Shown here: positions 1 through 10,586 of the stretch, piece after piece
Numbering within the stretch: position 1 is the stretch's first letter
How the letters are laid out: each line of letters starts with the position of its first letter
Assembly: GCA_949128115.1 (NCBI GenBank)
Contig: OX421963.1
Span: forward strand, 1,364,001 to 1,428,000
Reading direction: 5' to 3'
Source of the DNA: Anaspis maculata
Lineage: Eukaryota; Arthropoda; Insecta; Coleoptera; Scraptiidae
DNA: 64,000 bases
The notes under the pieces: model-generated
Seen by the model: only the letters and a program-made list of their open reading frames with translations
Told to the model about the DNA's origin: nothing
Database searches by the model: none
Position numbers and translations under genes: made by a program

Positions 1-1160
1 ATTATGGCACTTTAACGGCTCCAAAATATCGTGTGCTGGCACCGAACGAGAGATGGGGCTGGCGCAATAAAATCTTCGCCGCGGCACAAGAGGTTGCATC
101 TTGCGAGGAAACCGACCTTAATGATACGTTCCGAACTTCCGAACACCTCTGCCATCGCTTCGAATAAACACATTAAAATTATTACAATAATCATGTTCCG
201 AAAACAGGTGTCTCGCGCGCGCGCGGCTGTTTTTTTACATCAACAAAATAATAATTAAGTTTTTCATTTTTGGCGTAATTTCTTAATAATTATTATATAC
301 TCGAGGTGAAGCTGCACACCTGCATGCGTGTTCATTAAATTGTGTATCAGTCCCAGGGAATATTGATACACAGAAAACATTTAAGCAACAAAATCTCAAA
401 CACATGTACTTAATTAGGCATGTTACACACCCAGAGAGGATGCATCTCGAGTGATGCTCTGAAAAAGAAGCGAGGTAAAAAAATCTGTCACTTAGAAGCT
501 CGTTCTTGACACCAGCAGGTGTCGGTTTCTCATGAAACATTAAGAGTCAAACATCCGTTACGGAAAATGATTGATCAATTAACAGTTTTTGAGCTGTTAG
601 TGTGCTGTGTGTGAAAGTGTATAAGACACTCTCCAGCTGGCCCGAGATGTTCCGAGCTGATAATTTTAATGGCACTTATTGATTGCCGGTAATTTTTCTC
701 GATCGGTTTTTGTACAAAAAAAAAAACCTTTTCACGTTCATTACTAACGTTCGCAGCCTATACAAACACTCAAATTAGATAAAACTTGTAAAAAGTCAGA
801 ACAGAAACAACTCTTAATGCTCTGGGTATAGTACGTGCACGTTAAGTGTGATTCTACTCACCTGAGAGATTTTGTTTTTAGGTTTTCAAATGTGAAATAA
901 ATATAGAAAATCCCCACAACTTTGCAGTCAACTGCACTATGGCGATTTTCGGTACAATAATTAAAACGAAGAATTGGTCACTCTTGAAACATATTTTTCG
1001 AGTTTTTTCGGCCGGTTTCAAGAAAACGGGACCTATTACGCGAAAATTGACTAACATGGCGACAAAGGTAGCCTGTACGATATTACACCGAATACGGCTC
1101 GAGCTCACCCCGCTTTCGTAAGACCGGCCTGGCCTCAGACTAGTTTTTGTCACAACAAAA
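1..1160. other. Non-repetitive stretch, no gene recognised
   Basis: I see no gene here. It is AT-rich sequence with a short GC alternation near 215-226 and an A run near 716-726. Open frames on both strands are under 92 codons, overlap one another and show no family motif. The ~32-bp array starts immediately after it. It could be ordinary intergenic DNA or a decayed transposon. Confidence 0.5.
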
Positions 1161-2324
1161 CTCAGAAATCAAATTTCTCAGCAACTACAATGTTGATAAA
1201 TTAACTGAAGTTCTCACTACGATGTTGATAGATTAAGCACAGTTCCCGCTATTGAGTTGATAAATTCCGAGGAACTCTCCTTACGAAGTTGACACCTTCA
1301 GCAGAATGGTCATAAACTTTATTTAGTGAAATTCTCACTATGAAGTTGATAACATTATGGAAATTCTCACTATAACGTTGAATAATTTATAGGAATCTCC
1401 GCTACAAAGCAAAGCTTTCATTATAAAGTTTATGAATTCGGCACAATTCTTTGCTATGAATTTGATGAATTTTTATATTATCACGCTACTAAGTTGATGA
1501 ATTCAGTGAAATTCTTGCTACAAAGTTGATAACTTAGCGGAATTGTCACCGAAAGCTTGATGAATTTGATAAAATTGTCTCTATAAAGTTGATAAATTTA
1601 TCGAGGTTGTCACATTTATTCAATTTCAATTTAGAGAGAAATCTTCGCCACGAGCGAAGTTCTCACTATAAAGTTGAAAGATTCAACAAGTTTCTCACCA
1701 CAAAGTTGATATGAGCACATTTCTTGCGATGAACTTGATGAATTTCGAGAAATTTTCGCTACAAGCTTGATCAATCTAGCACAATTCTCGCTAAAAAGTT
1801 TAGGAATTTTGAGGAACTCTCGCTACGAAGTTGTCAATGAAAATTGATGAATTTAGTAAAATACTCATCATAAATTTGATGAATTTATCGAGATTCTCAC
1901 GATGAAGTTGATGAATTTACAGAAATCTTCGTTACAAAGCGATACTCTCACTACCAGGTTGATCATTAAGCGCAATTTTTGCTATAAAGTAATGAATTCA
2001 TATGAATTCATATAAGGTCGATCACTTCGATGATATATTTTCGCTGCGAAGCTAAATTCTCACTAGCAAGTCAATTATTTGACACAGTTTTTGGTATCAA
2101 GTGACGAATTGCGAGGAAGTCTCGTTACAAAGTTGATGAATCCATCGCAGTTCTCACGATGAAGTCGATTAATTTAGAGAAAATCTCACTACAACATTGA
2201 TAAACGTAGCAAGGACCGCCGTAGAGCTTATGAATTTCGCACAATTTTCGGTACGAAGTTGGCGACTATGACGAAACTTTCGCTATAAAGTTAGCGCAAT
2301 TCTCACTACAGAATTGATGAAGAA

Positions 2325-2560
2325 GGACTTTTCTGATGCTACTGAAAAAGTGTATTAGTAGAATACGCTTTCCACTTTTGGTTCCTTTGCTTTGAAAATA
2401 ATAGAAAATTCCAATATGGCTTGCGACTTTCCGAAAAGGAACTGATTGTACAACGCTCAATTTGAGGGAAATTTTGGATTCTCTTTGTGGAAAACTTGGT
2501 ACTTCAATGGCATCGCCCATAGATTTTCAGTGGCATCAGAAGAAATTTTCAGAATTTTTC
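2325..2560. repeat. Non-satellite island of satellite A, copy 1
   Basis: About 230 bp that does not follow the 32-bp pattern but recurs inside the array near 3945-4165, 11540-11760 and 25680-25900. It includes a TTGGTACTTCAATGGCATCG segment. It may be an old insertion amplified with the higher-order repeat, or diverged satellite. No function is visible. Confidence 0.6.
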
Positions 2561-5009
2561 TTCAAAGAAATTTTCGCTGTAAAGTTGACGAATCAGAAGA
2601 AATTATCGCTGTGAAGTTCATGACTTCAGTGAGAAATTCGCTGTAAAGTTGATGATTTCAGAAAACGTCTAACTATGAAATCAATAAATTGAGCACAATT
2701 CTTGCCATGAAGTTGATAAATTTAGAGAAATTCTCGCTATGAAACTGTTGAGTTTAGAGCGAAATCCTGACTGATATGAAGTAGGATGGATAAATTCATC
2801 GAAATTATCATAATGAGGTTGTCACTTGTAATGATTTCTCACTCTTTGAAACAGCGGCAGCTCAATAATTTTCAAGCAGGGACTTTGCAAATGTTGTCAT
2901 TTCTCCATCAAATCGCAACCTAAGTTTTGGGGAATCTTCATTTGAAAATTAACCGAAATAAAATACGTCACTTCAAAGTTGAGAAACTTCAGCACAGTTC
3001 TCACTATGAAGTGTATCAATTCAACAACTTCCACACTTTAAAGTTGATGATGTTAGCACAATTCTTTGCTATGAATTTGATGAATTTTTATATTATCACG
3101 CTACTAAGTTGATTAATTTAGTGTAATTCTTGCTACGAAGTTGATAACTTGACGGAATTGTCACCATAAGCTTGATGAATTTAATAAAATTGTCTCCATA
3201 AAGTTGATAAATTTATTGAGGTTATCACATTTATTCAATTCAATTTAGAGAGAAATCTTCGCTACGAGGGAAGTTCTCACTATAAAGTTGACGGATTCAA
3301 CAAGTTTCACACCACAAAGTTGATACAATGAGCACATTTCTTGCGATGAACTTGATGAATTTCGAGAAATTTCCGTTACAAGGTTGGTCAATCCAGCACA
3401 ATTCTCGCTTAAAAGTTTAGGAATTTCGAGGAACTCTCGCTACGAAGTTGTCAATATGAAATTGATACATTTAGTGAAATACTTATCATAAATTTGATGA
3501 ATTTATCGAGATTCTCACTACGAAGTTGATGAATTTACAGAAATCTTCGTTACAAAGCGATACTCTCACTACCAGGTTTGATCATTAAGCGCAATTTTGG
3601 CTATAAAGTGATGAATTCATATTAATTCTCAATATAAGGTCGATCACTTCGATGATATATTTTCGCTGCGAAGCTAAAATCTCACTAGCAAGTTAATTAT
3701 TTGACACAGTTTTTGGTATCAAGTGACGAATTGCGAGGAAGTCTCGTTACAAAGTTGATGAATCCATCGCAGTTCTCACGATGAAGTCGATTAATTTAGA
3801 GAAAATCTCACTACAACATCGATAAACGTAGCAAGGACCGCCGTAGAGCTTATGAATTTCGCACAATTTTCGGTACGAAGTTGGCGACTATGACGAAACT
3901 TTCGCTATAAAGTTAGCGCAATTCTCACTACAGAATTGATGAAGAAGGACTTTTCTGATGCTACTGAAAAAGTGTATTAGTAGAATACGCTTTCCACGTT
4001 TGGTACCTTTGCTTTGGAAATAATAGAAACTTCCAATATGGCTTGCGACTTTCCGAAAAGGAACTGATTGAACAACGCTCAATTTGAGGGAAATTTTGGA
4101 TTCTCTTTGTGGAAAACTTGGTACTTCAATTGCATCGCCCATAGACTTTCAGCGGCATCAGAAGCCCCTTCAAAGAAATTTTCGCTGTAAAGTTGACGAA
4201 TCAGGAGAAATTATCGCTGTGAAGGTCATGACTTTAGTGAGAAATTCGCTGTAAAGTTGATGATTTCAGAAAACGTCTCACTATGAAATCAATGAACTGA
4301 GCACAATTCTTGCCTTGAAGTTGATAAATTTAGAGAAATTCTCGCCATGAAATTGTTGACTTTAGAGCGAAATTCTGACTGATATGAAGTAGGATGGATA
4401 AATTCATCGAAATTATCATAATGAGGTTTGTCACTTGTAATGATTTCTCACTCTTTGAAACACCGGCAGCCCAATTTTCAAGCAGGGACTTTGCAAATGT
4501 TCTCATTTCTCCATCAAATCGTAACCAAAATTTTGGGGAATCTTTATTTGAAAATTTAACGAAATAAAATACGTCACTACAAAGTTGAGAAATTTTAGTA
4601 CAGTTCCCACTATGAAGTGTATCGATTCAACAACTTTCACACTTCAAAGTTGATAATATCAGCACAATTCTTGCTCAGAGCTAGATTTTTAGAAATTCTT
4701 GCTACACGAAGTTGACAAATTGCGTGAAATTTCTGCTAAGAGGTTGGTATCTTGAGCGGAATTGTTATTAAAAACTTGATGAATTCATCGGTTTCCTCAC
4801 TATGAGGTTGATTGAGCCAGTGAAAATCTCAGTAAAAAGTTGATGAACTTGTCTAAGTTCTCACTATAATATTGCTGAATTTAGCGCAATCTTCGCCACG
4901 AGGCGAGATTTTCACCACAAAGTTGGTTATTTGGTACAATTCTAGCTATAAAGTGTTGAACTTGGACGAAGTCCCGCTGAAAGTTGATAGCTCTAGCGGA
5001 ATAATCATT

Positions 5010-5632
5010 TATATATATATATAGACATTTATTGTAAAAATATAAATGACATCTTCCCAACAATTCGGGCTGCTTTTAAACAAAGAATACCGTACAACAA
5101 TAAAATAAACTAGGGATACAATAAAAAGTATTAAATAACATGGTAAACAAGATAAAAAAGTTCGGTGAAACGATCTAGGTCAATTTGTATAAATGGTTTC
5201 TCAATATGTATATAGATTTCTTGATAGCAACTGCTGAAATTGACTTACAAAAATTTGAAGGAATGCCGAATTTCGAACAAAAATCTTTGAATACAGAGGT
5301 GATTGCTCCACGAGCTCCGACCAATAATCCGAGAACTTTGATGTCCTTGAGCCCATATTTTTCTTTGAAGAATGGGATAGTTGGATTATAGATTCTTTGT
5401 TTTTCGATGTTGACTTCCATCGGTTGCTGTTCGTTTAGTTCGAATCTGATGGTTGGATCTATAATCCAACCGACCCTCTTCCTTGAATCAATGGCAAGGA
5501 TATCCACTCTTCTAATGCTGCCGAGATCTGCAGAGCCTACCACCTCCTCGTAGACTGTGAGGTCTAACTCTCTCAGAGCATCTGCTATCATTGTGCGGAT
5601 AGTATGGTGACGTTGATTCCTAACAATTTTGA
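5010..5632 (-). mobile_element. 5'-truncated non-LTR retrotransposon, RLE-type, 3' end
   Basis: A non-satellite block inside array A. On the minus strand it runs from a truncated coding end near 5632 to a 3' UTR with AATAAA-like sequence at about 5027-5034 and a (TA)n tail at about 5010-5022. This is the usual layout of a 5'-truncated target-primed insertion. The array resumes on both sides, but the right flank is a rearranged piece of the higher-order repeat, so I could not define a target-site duplication. Confidence 0.75.
5175..5628 (-). pseudogene. C-terminal fragment of non-LTR ORF2 with restriction-like endonuclease domain
   Basis: The 138-codon frame (ATG at 5591) is open upstream to about 5626 and reads RNQRHHTIRT just before the ATG. 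The paired histidines fit the end of the zinc-knuckle/linker that precedes the endonuclease in R2-type proteins. RVDILAID, then IDPTIRFE, then EKQRIY match the layout of a PD-(D/E)XK restriction-like endonuclease, and LLVGARG lies near the end. The reverse transcriptase is absent, so the copy is dead. The family is recognised from motif resemblance only. I am fairly sure of the RLE class but not of the clade (R2, R4, Hero or similar). Confidence 0.7.
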
Positions 5633-5669
5633 AGTTCTCACTATGAAGTTGATAAATTCGACGAATTTG

Positions 5670-5840
5670 AATTTATTTTTGCTACGAAGTTGGCAACTGT
5701 GACAAAACTCCCACTATAGGTTTGTGAATTAACCGGTTTTCTCATCGGGAAGTTGATGAGTTCAGCGAAGTTCTCACTATGAAGTTGATAAATTCGACGA
5801 ATTTGACAAATTCGACGAATTTGTCACTGCAAAGTTGATA
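5670..5840. repeat. ~170-bp segment of array A, duplicated at about 6460-6620
   Basis: The stretch beginning TTTATTTTTGCTACGAAGTT and running through two consecutive GACGAATTTG motifs appears near-identically about 790 bp downstream. It is a local duplication inside the higher-order repeat, next to the retrotransposon insertion at 5010-5632. Confidence 0.75.
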
Positions 5841-6385
5841 AATATAGATTTGGTGAATTTAGTAATTTTTTCACCACAACATTGAAGAGTGTAGCTCAAT
5901 TCTCACTGTTAAATTCAAGAATTTCACACAATTTTCTCCACTAAGTCAGTCAAAACAATTATCACTTCAAATTGATGATATTACCAAAATTCCCAGCCAA
6001 AAATAGATAAATTCGATCAACTTCCTATAACAAAGTTGATGAATTGAGCACAATTCTCACTATTAAGTTGGTGAACCTCGTGGAATTCTCGCTACAAAGT
6101 TGATGAATTCCGTGAAATTCTTGTTACGAAATAGATACCTTCAGCGAAATTCTCATTATAAACTCCATAAATTTAGTGGAATGCTCTAAAGTTGATAAAC
6201 TTGTCAAGATTGTCACTGTAAAGTTGATGAACTTCGGAAAAGCTTCGCCAAGAAGTAAATTTCTCTCTATAAAATTGTTGAATTCAGCAAATCTCACACT
6301 ACCATGTCGATGAATTCAGCACGATTTTTGATATGAACGTGATGAATTCAATGGAATTTTCACTGTAAAGTTTATAGATTCACCT

Positions 6386-6465
6386 AATTATTCTGCCGCC
6401 TAGAACATTTCTTGGATGATCTCAGTGTAATGCTGTCTTGTATGAGCCTTTGTAGGGATTTATTT
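6386..6465. repeat. Short non-satellite island of satellite A
   Basis: About 80 bp with TTCTGCCGCCTAGAACATTT and GTATGAGCCTTTGT breaks the 32-bp pattern. It recurs at about 23440-23515 and 27300-27375 at the corresponding place in the higher-order repeat. No function is visible. Confidence 0.6.
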
Positions 6466-7688
6466 TTGCTACGAAGTTGGCAACTGTGACAAAACTCCCA
6501 CTATAGGTTTGTGAATTAACCGGTTTTCTCATCGGGAAGTTGATGAGTTCAGCGAAGTTCTCACTATGAAGTTGATAAATTCGACGAATTTGACAAATTC
6601 GACGAATTTGTCACTGCAAAGTTGATGAATTCAGCACAATTCTCGCTACTAAGTTGATGAAATTCGTAAAATTCTCGCTACGAAGTTGTTACCAACAGGG
6701 AAATTATCATCGAAAACTTTGAAATTCCGTGGAATTCTCATTATAAAGTTGAAAACTCATCAAAGTTCTTGCTATTCAGTTGAATAATCTGGTGAATCCC
6801 TCATCACGAAGCTGATAAGATTATCGAGATTCTTGAGTTGATGAATTCAAATAAATCTCTGGCACGGAGCTGATTCACCACTACGAAGTTGATTATTTGG
6901 CACCAGTTTTGCTATAAAGTCATAAATTTTGAGAAAGTCTTGCTACAAAGTTGATAACTCCAGCGGGATGAGTTCCCATCATGAAGTAGGTGAGTTTAGT
7001 GAAATGTTCACTACAGAATTAATGTAAGTAATACAATGCTCGCCGTAAAGTTCATGAATTTCGCACAATTTTTTCTATGAAGTTGGTGACAATGGAAAAA
7101 CTCCCACTTGAAAGTTGACGAACTAGTCAAAATAATTATCACTACTAGGTTGATGAGTTTAGTGAAGCTCTCACCATGAAGTTGATAAAAGTCTTGCTAT
7201 AAATTGATAGATTTCGAGAAATCCTCCCTACAAAGCTGATGAATTCAGTACAATGAACTTGATACATTTTTGGGAAATTCAACTTGATACATTTCGGGAG
7301 ATTTTCACTGCAAAGTTGATGATATTAGCACAACTCTCGCTACAAAATTAAAAACATCAAGGAATCCTCGTTACAGAAGTGATAAATTTCGGAAAAATTT
7401 TGCTTCGGAGTTGATAAATCCAGCACAATTCTCGCTATAAAAAGTTGATAAATTTCGAAAAATTCTCGCCACGAGTTTTGAGAAACCTTCACTACGAAGC
7501 AGCGTTGTTACTATAAAGTTGATGAATCCATCAAATTTCAAATATATTGTTGTTTGTTGTAATAAGTAGATGAATTCCAAGGAACTCTCCCTACGAAGTT
7601 GACACCTTCAGCAGAATGGTCATCATAAACTTGATATATTTAGTGAAATTCTCACTATGAAGTTGATAACATTGTGTAGATTCTTACT

Positions 7689-7692
7689 ATAA
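7689..7692 (+). repeat. Target-site duplication ATAA, left copy (piggyBac)
   Basis: ATAA precedes the CCC of the left inverted repeat and is repeated at 10583-10586. The empty paralogous site near 24720-24726 reads ACTATAACGTTG, which supports a 4-bp duplication of ATAA instead of the usual TTAA. Confidence 0.75.
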
Positions 7693-7705
7693 CCCTTTAA
7701 CGTCT

Positions 7706-7726
7706 ACTGGTACAGATATGTACCAC
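7706..7726. promoter_or_regulatory. Palindromic subterminal motif, copy 1 of 5
   Basis: TGGTACAGATATGTACCA is a near-perfect palindrome just inside the left end. Related copies lie near 7805-7825 and 7865-7885 on the left, and near 10378-10398 and 10433-10453 on the right. I infer transposase-binding or end-recognition sites from their terminal clustering. No binding data can be seen. Confidence 0.5.
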
Positions 7727-8346
7727 TTACCATACAGCTCAAATTAACTATAGCGTCCCATTAAAAATGAGCCTTATGGCATCTTCATACCCCTTTAACG
7801 TTCGCTGGTTCACATACGTACCGCTTGTAGACATTAGTGACATCTTGTAGTAATAAGTCGAAAATGTGGTACATATGTGTACCAACGGGCGTTTCGAAAA
7901 AACTGTGGCGTTGAAAGTGTTTTTCAAAGTTTTCCAGCAGTTTCCACGAGAACAGTGCCGATATCTCGTAAAAATCAGGTACGTACATTATTTGTTATCC
8001 ACTTTGTATGTCAACACGTAACAAAAACACTAAGATAACTACAATATTAGATGATTTTGACTCATGTGCGAATTTGAGGTTAGAATCACGAATTTGCAGT
8101 GGTCGTTGAAGAAATCAATTTTGCATTATTTTGTGACGAAATGACGACTACAAATTAGTTTATTATATGTGGAAACAACATACTTACTACCTGTGGCAAT
8201 ACATTGTGTCCAAGTGGCCTAGCTTAGAAAATATATTCACTTCTGTTGGAGAGTTGCTGGGTACATAGCAAAAATACATTAGAAAACCCATAATATTCGC
8301 GATCTCTTTCACGCACAGTGATTTTGATTTGATACTTTTGTGCAGA

Positions 8347-10230
8347 ATGAATAAGAAAAAGATGTTCAATTTGGAGGATCCGGACGACATAGCCTTTCTT
8401 TTATCTGAAATCACAGATGAAATGGCAGAAGATTCAGAAGTCGAAGGGGATGAAGATGCTGATGATATCTCTCCTTTGGGAAGACCATCAAACTCTCATT
8501 CACCATCTCTCTCAACATCTACTCGTTCACCAGCTCTCTCAACGTCTCTTGCTCCACCATCTGATGAAGGAAACAATGAAGAGGACGAAGATGAAGATGT
8601 CGGCGCAAGCAATCTACAAGATGAGGATCCAGCTCCTAGAGACATGGACGAAGACGACAATGACACGACAAGTAGTAGTAGTACTTCTTCAGATGACGAG
8701 GACTTCGACTGGGAAAGAACGTCCAAAACTCCCGAAAAGTTTGAACGCACTACTTTTGACAGACCATTTGGAATATCCAGGAAATGTAAGATAGACATCA
8801 ACAATCCACTACAAATATTTCTCAATGTGATGACTCCATTGTTTCTTCAATATATTGTTGATGAAACAAACCTCTACGCAAGACAAAAAGCTGTAACTCT
8901 GGATTTGACCCTAAATGAACTCAAAGCATACATAGGGATTCTAATTATAATGGGATTCCACAATTTACCATCGATGAGATTGTATTGGAGTAGTGATTCT
9001 AACTTCAAGGTTTCTCGTATACAAGACATTATGCCTCTAAAGCGATTCTTGAAAATCACAAGGTGCTTGCACTTGAATGATAACGCTCGAATGCCAAAGA
9101 AAGGTGAAGCAGCTTACGATAGGCTCTACAAAGTGCGTCCAATTTTGGAATACGTGACCAAAAGATTCAAATTATTATTCAATCCTTCGAGATTTTTGTC
9201 AATCGACGAGTCAATGGTAAAATTCAAAGGGCGCAGTACTCTAAAGCAATATATGCCAATGAAGCCAATCAAGCGGGGGTTCAAAGTTTGGGTTATCTCC
9301 TGTGCTGTTACTGGATACTGCGTGGGAATGTCTTTGTACGAAGGAGCTGAGCAGAATGCAGATAAGTCAACTACTCTAGGCGAAAGGGTGGTTATGAAAT
9401 TATCGTCCGCTTTCGAAAATTTTGGCTACTGCCTATTTTTCGATAACTTCTTTTCATCTTTACCTTTGGCAAAAAAACTACTATTAAAACATTTCTTCTG
9501 TTGTGCTACCATTAGGCAAACAAGGAAATTTTTTCCCAAACTCAAACCTGATAAAGACATGGAGGTTGGGGAGAGCGATGGCGTTATTTGCCGTAACGTT
9601 TCAGTCTCGAAATGGAAGGATCGGGGCAAGAAGTCGGTGGCACTGATGAGCACGATGCATAATCCGCTACAGCAAACGAACATCATGCGAACTCAGAAAA
9701 ATGGTAGAAAAGAAGCGGTTCAAGGCCCAGTCGCTGTTAGTGACTACAACAATTATATGGGCGGAGTCGACCATTTTGATCAACTTCTTGCTACGTACAG
9801 TATATCTTGGAAGAGCAGACGTTGGTGGCTACGAATTTTTTATTACTGCCTAGACTCTTGCATTGTCAATAGTTTTATTATTTACAAGCACACTCTAAAA
9901 ACTTGCAAGCCGAACACAAAACCTCTGACCCATCTACAATTTCGATCAGTGCTGGCGTCAAAATTGATTGATAACTATTCGGGAAGAGTCAAGCTCGGAC
10001 CATCTAACCCAACTGGACGAGGGAGGAAGCGAAACCATCCAGATGGAAGGCCTACTTGCGAAAATGCCACCCGACTCACCAATGTAGGAAAACATCTGCC
10101 GACTCATGGGACAAGAAGGAGATGCTGTCACTGCAGCACCAAGAATAAACAACAGAGATCAAATATTATCTGTGTACAATGCAACGTTGCACTTTGCTTG
10201 GAGTACTTTGTTCCATTTCATACAAAATAA
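8347..10230 (+). CDS. piggyBac transposase (DDE_Tnp_1_7), 627 aa, intact
   Basis: The transposase cuts and pastes the element around it. I chose the ATG at 8347 because the longer frame opens only with TTG at 8329. Residues ~10-125 are acidic and Ser/Thr-rich, typical of the poorly conserved N terminus. The catalytic core runs from about 130 to 515. The three expected aspartates are D287 (SIDESMVKFKG), D366 (FFDNFFSS) and D475 (GGVDHFDQ), with spacing close to canonical piggyBac (D268, D346, D447). The C terminus (593-625) is a cysteine-rich zinc finger (C593, C596, C609, C612, C617, H625). The cysteine normally found in the LCxxxCF part seems replaced by LEYF, so target recognition might be affected. 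There is no stop or frameshift, so it is probably a young copy. Confidence 0.93.
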   Translation: MNKKKMFNLEDPDDIAFLLSEITDEMAEDSEVEGDEDADDISPLGRPSNSHSPSLSTSTRSPALSTSLAPPSDEGNNEEDEDEDVGASNLQDEDPAPRDMDEDDNDTTSSSSTSSDDEDFDWERTSKTPEKFERTTFDRPFGISRKCKIDINNPLQIFLNVMTPLFLQYIVDETNLYARQKAVTLDLTLNELKAYIGILIIMGFHNLPSMRLYWSSDSNFKVSRIQDIMPLKRFLKITRCLHLNDNARMPKKGEAAYDRLYKVRPILEYVTKRFKLLFNPSRFLSIDESMVKFKGRSTLKQYMPMKPIKRGFKVWVISCAVTGYCVGMSLYEGAEQNADKSTTLGERVVMKLSSAFENFGYCLFFDNFFSSLPLAKKLLLKHFFCCATIRQTRKFFPKLKPDKDMEVGESDGVICRNVSVSKWKDRGKKSVALMSTMHNPLQQTNIMRTQKNGRKEAVQGPVAVSDYNNYMGGVDHFDQLLATYSISWKSRRWWLRIFYYCLDSCIVNSFIIYKHTLKTCKPNTKPLTHLQFRSVLASKLIDNYSGRVKLGPSNPTGRGRKRNHPDGRPTCENATRLTNVGKHLPTHGTRRRCCHCSTKNKQQRSNIICVQCNVALCLEYFVPFHTK

Positions 10231-10572
10231 AACAGCGGTATAAAATGCAACACAGCACACAAGTGGTAGGTATAGCGTGAACAGTTAAATTTTTTGTGTT
10301 GATAAATTGTCTGAATTTTTGTATTTTTGTATTATATTTTTGAGAATAAAGACCTAAAACAGCTAATATAATAATAGTGGTTCATATATGCACCACTAAA
10401 CATACATATTTTTTCTTGCCCCTTAACAGACTTTGGTACAAATATGTACCACCATTTTCCAAAAAAACTGGGGGAAATTTTGAAATTCTGGGTAGGACAA
10501 TCTGTTTTGTGGACCTAAAATCACAAGTCTATGTCAAAAAATTGGGAATTTTCAAAGCCCCAGAGTCTTGCC

Positions 10573-10586
10573 CGTTAAAGGGATAA
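10573..10586 (+). repeat. piggyBac right inverted repeat and ATAA duplication
   Basis: CGTTAAAGGG (10573-10582) is the exact reverse complement of the left 10-bp end and is followed by ATAA (10583-10586). Satellite A resumes with CGTTGAATAATTT, as at the empty site near 24724. Confidence 0.8.

Larger units (their letters stand above)
7693..10582 (+). mobile_element. piggyBac-type DNA transposon, 2890 bp, apparently complete
   Basis: The element sits in satellite A and is bounded by a 10-bp terminal inverted repeat: CCCTTTAACG at 7693-7702 and CGTTAAAGGG at 10573-10582. It starts with CCC, as piggyBac elements do. It carries a single transposase gene (8347-10230) and polyadenylation-like AATAAA signals at about 10225 and 10344. 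A second CCCTTTAACG-like repeat near 7790-7801 forms a subterminal repeat. The flanking ATAA duplication and the empty site in a neighbouring higher-order repeat copy define the ends to the base. Confidence 0.88.

Noticed and set aside
8329..8346. TTG start for the piggyBac transposase
   Set aside because: A normal ATG lies six codons downstream at 8347, and eukaryotic TTG initiation is unlikely.
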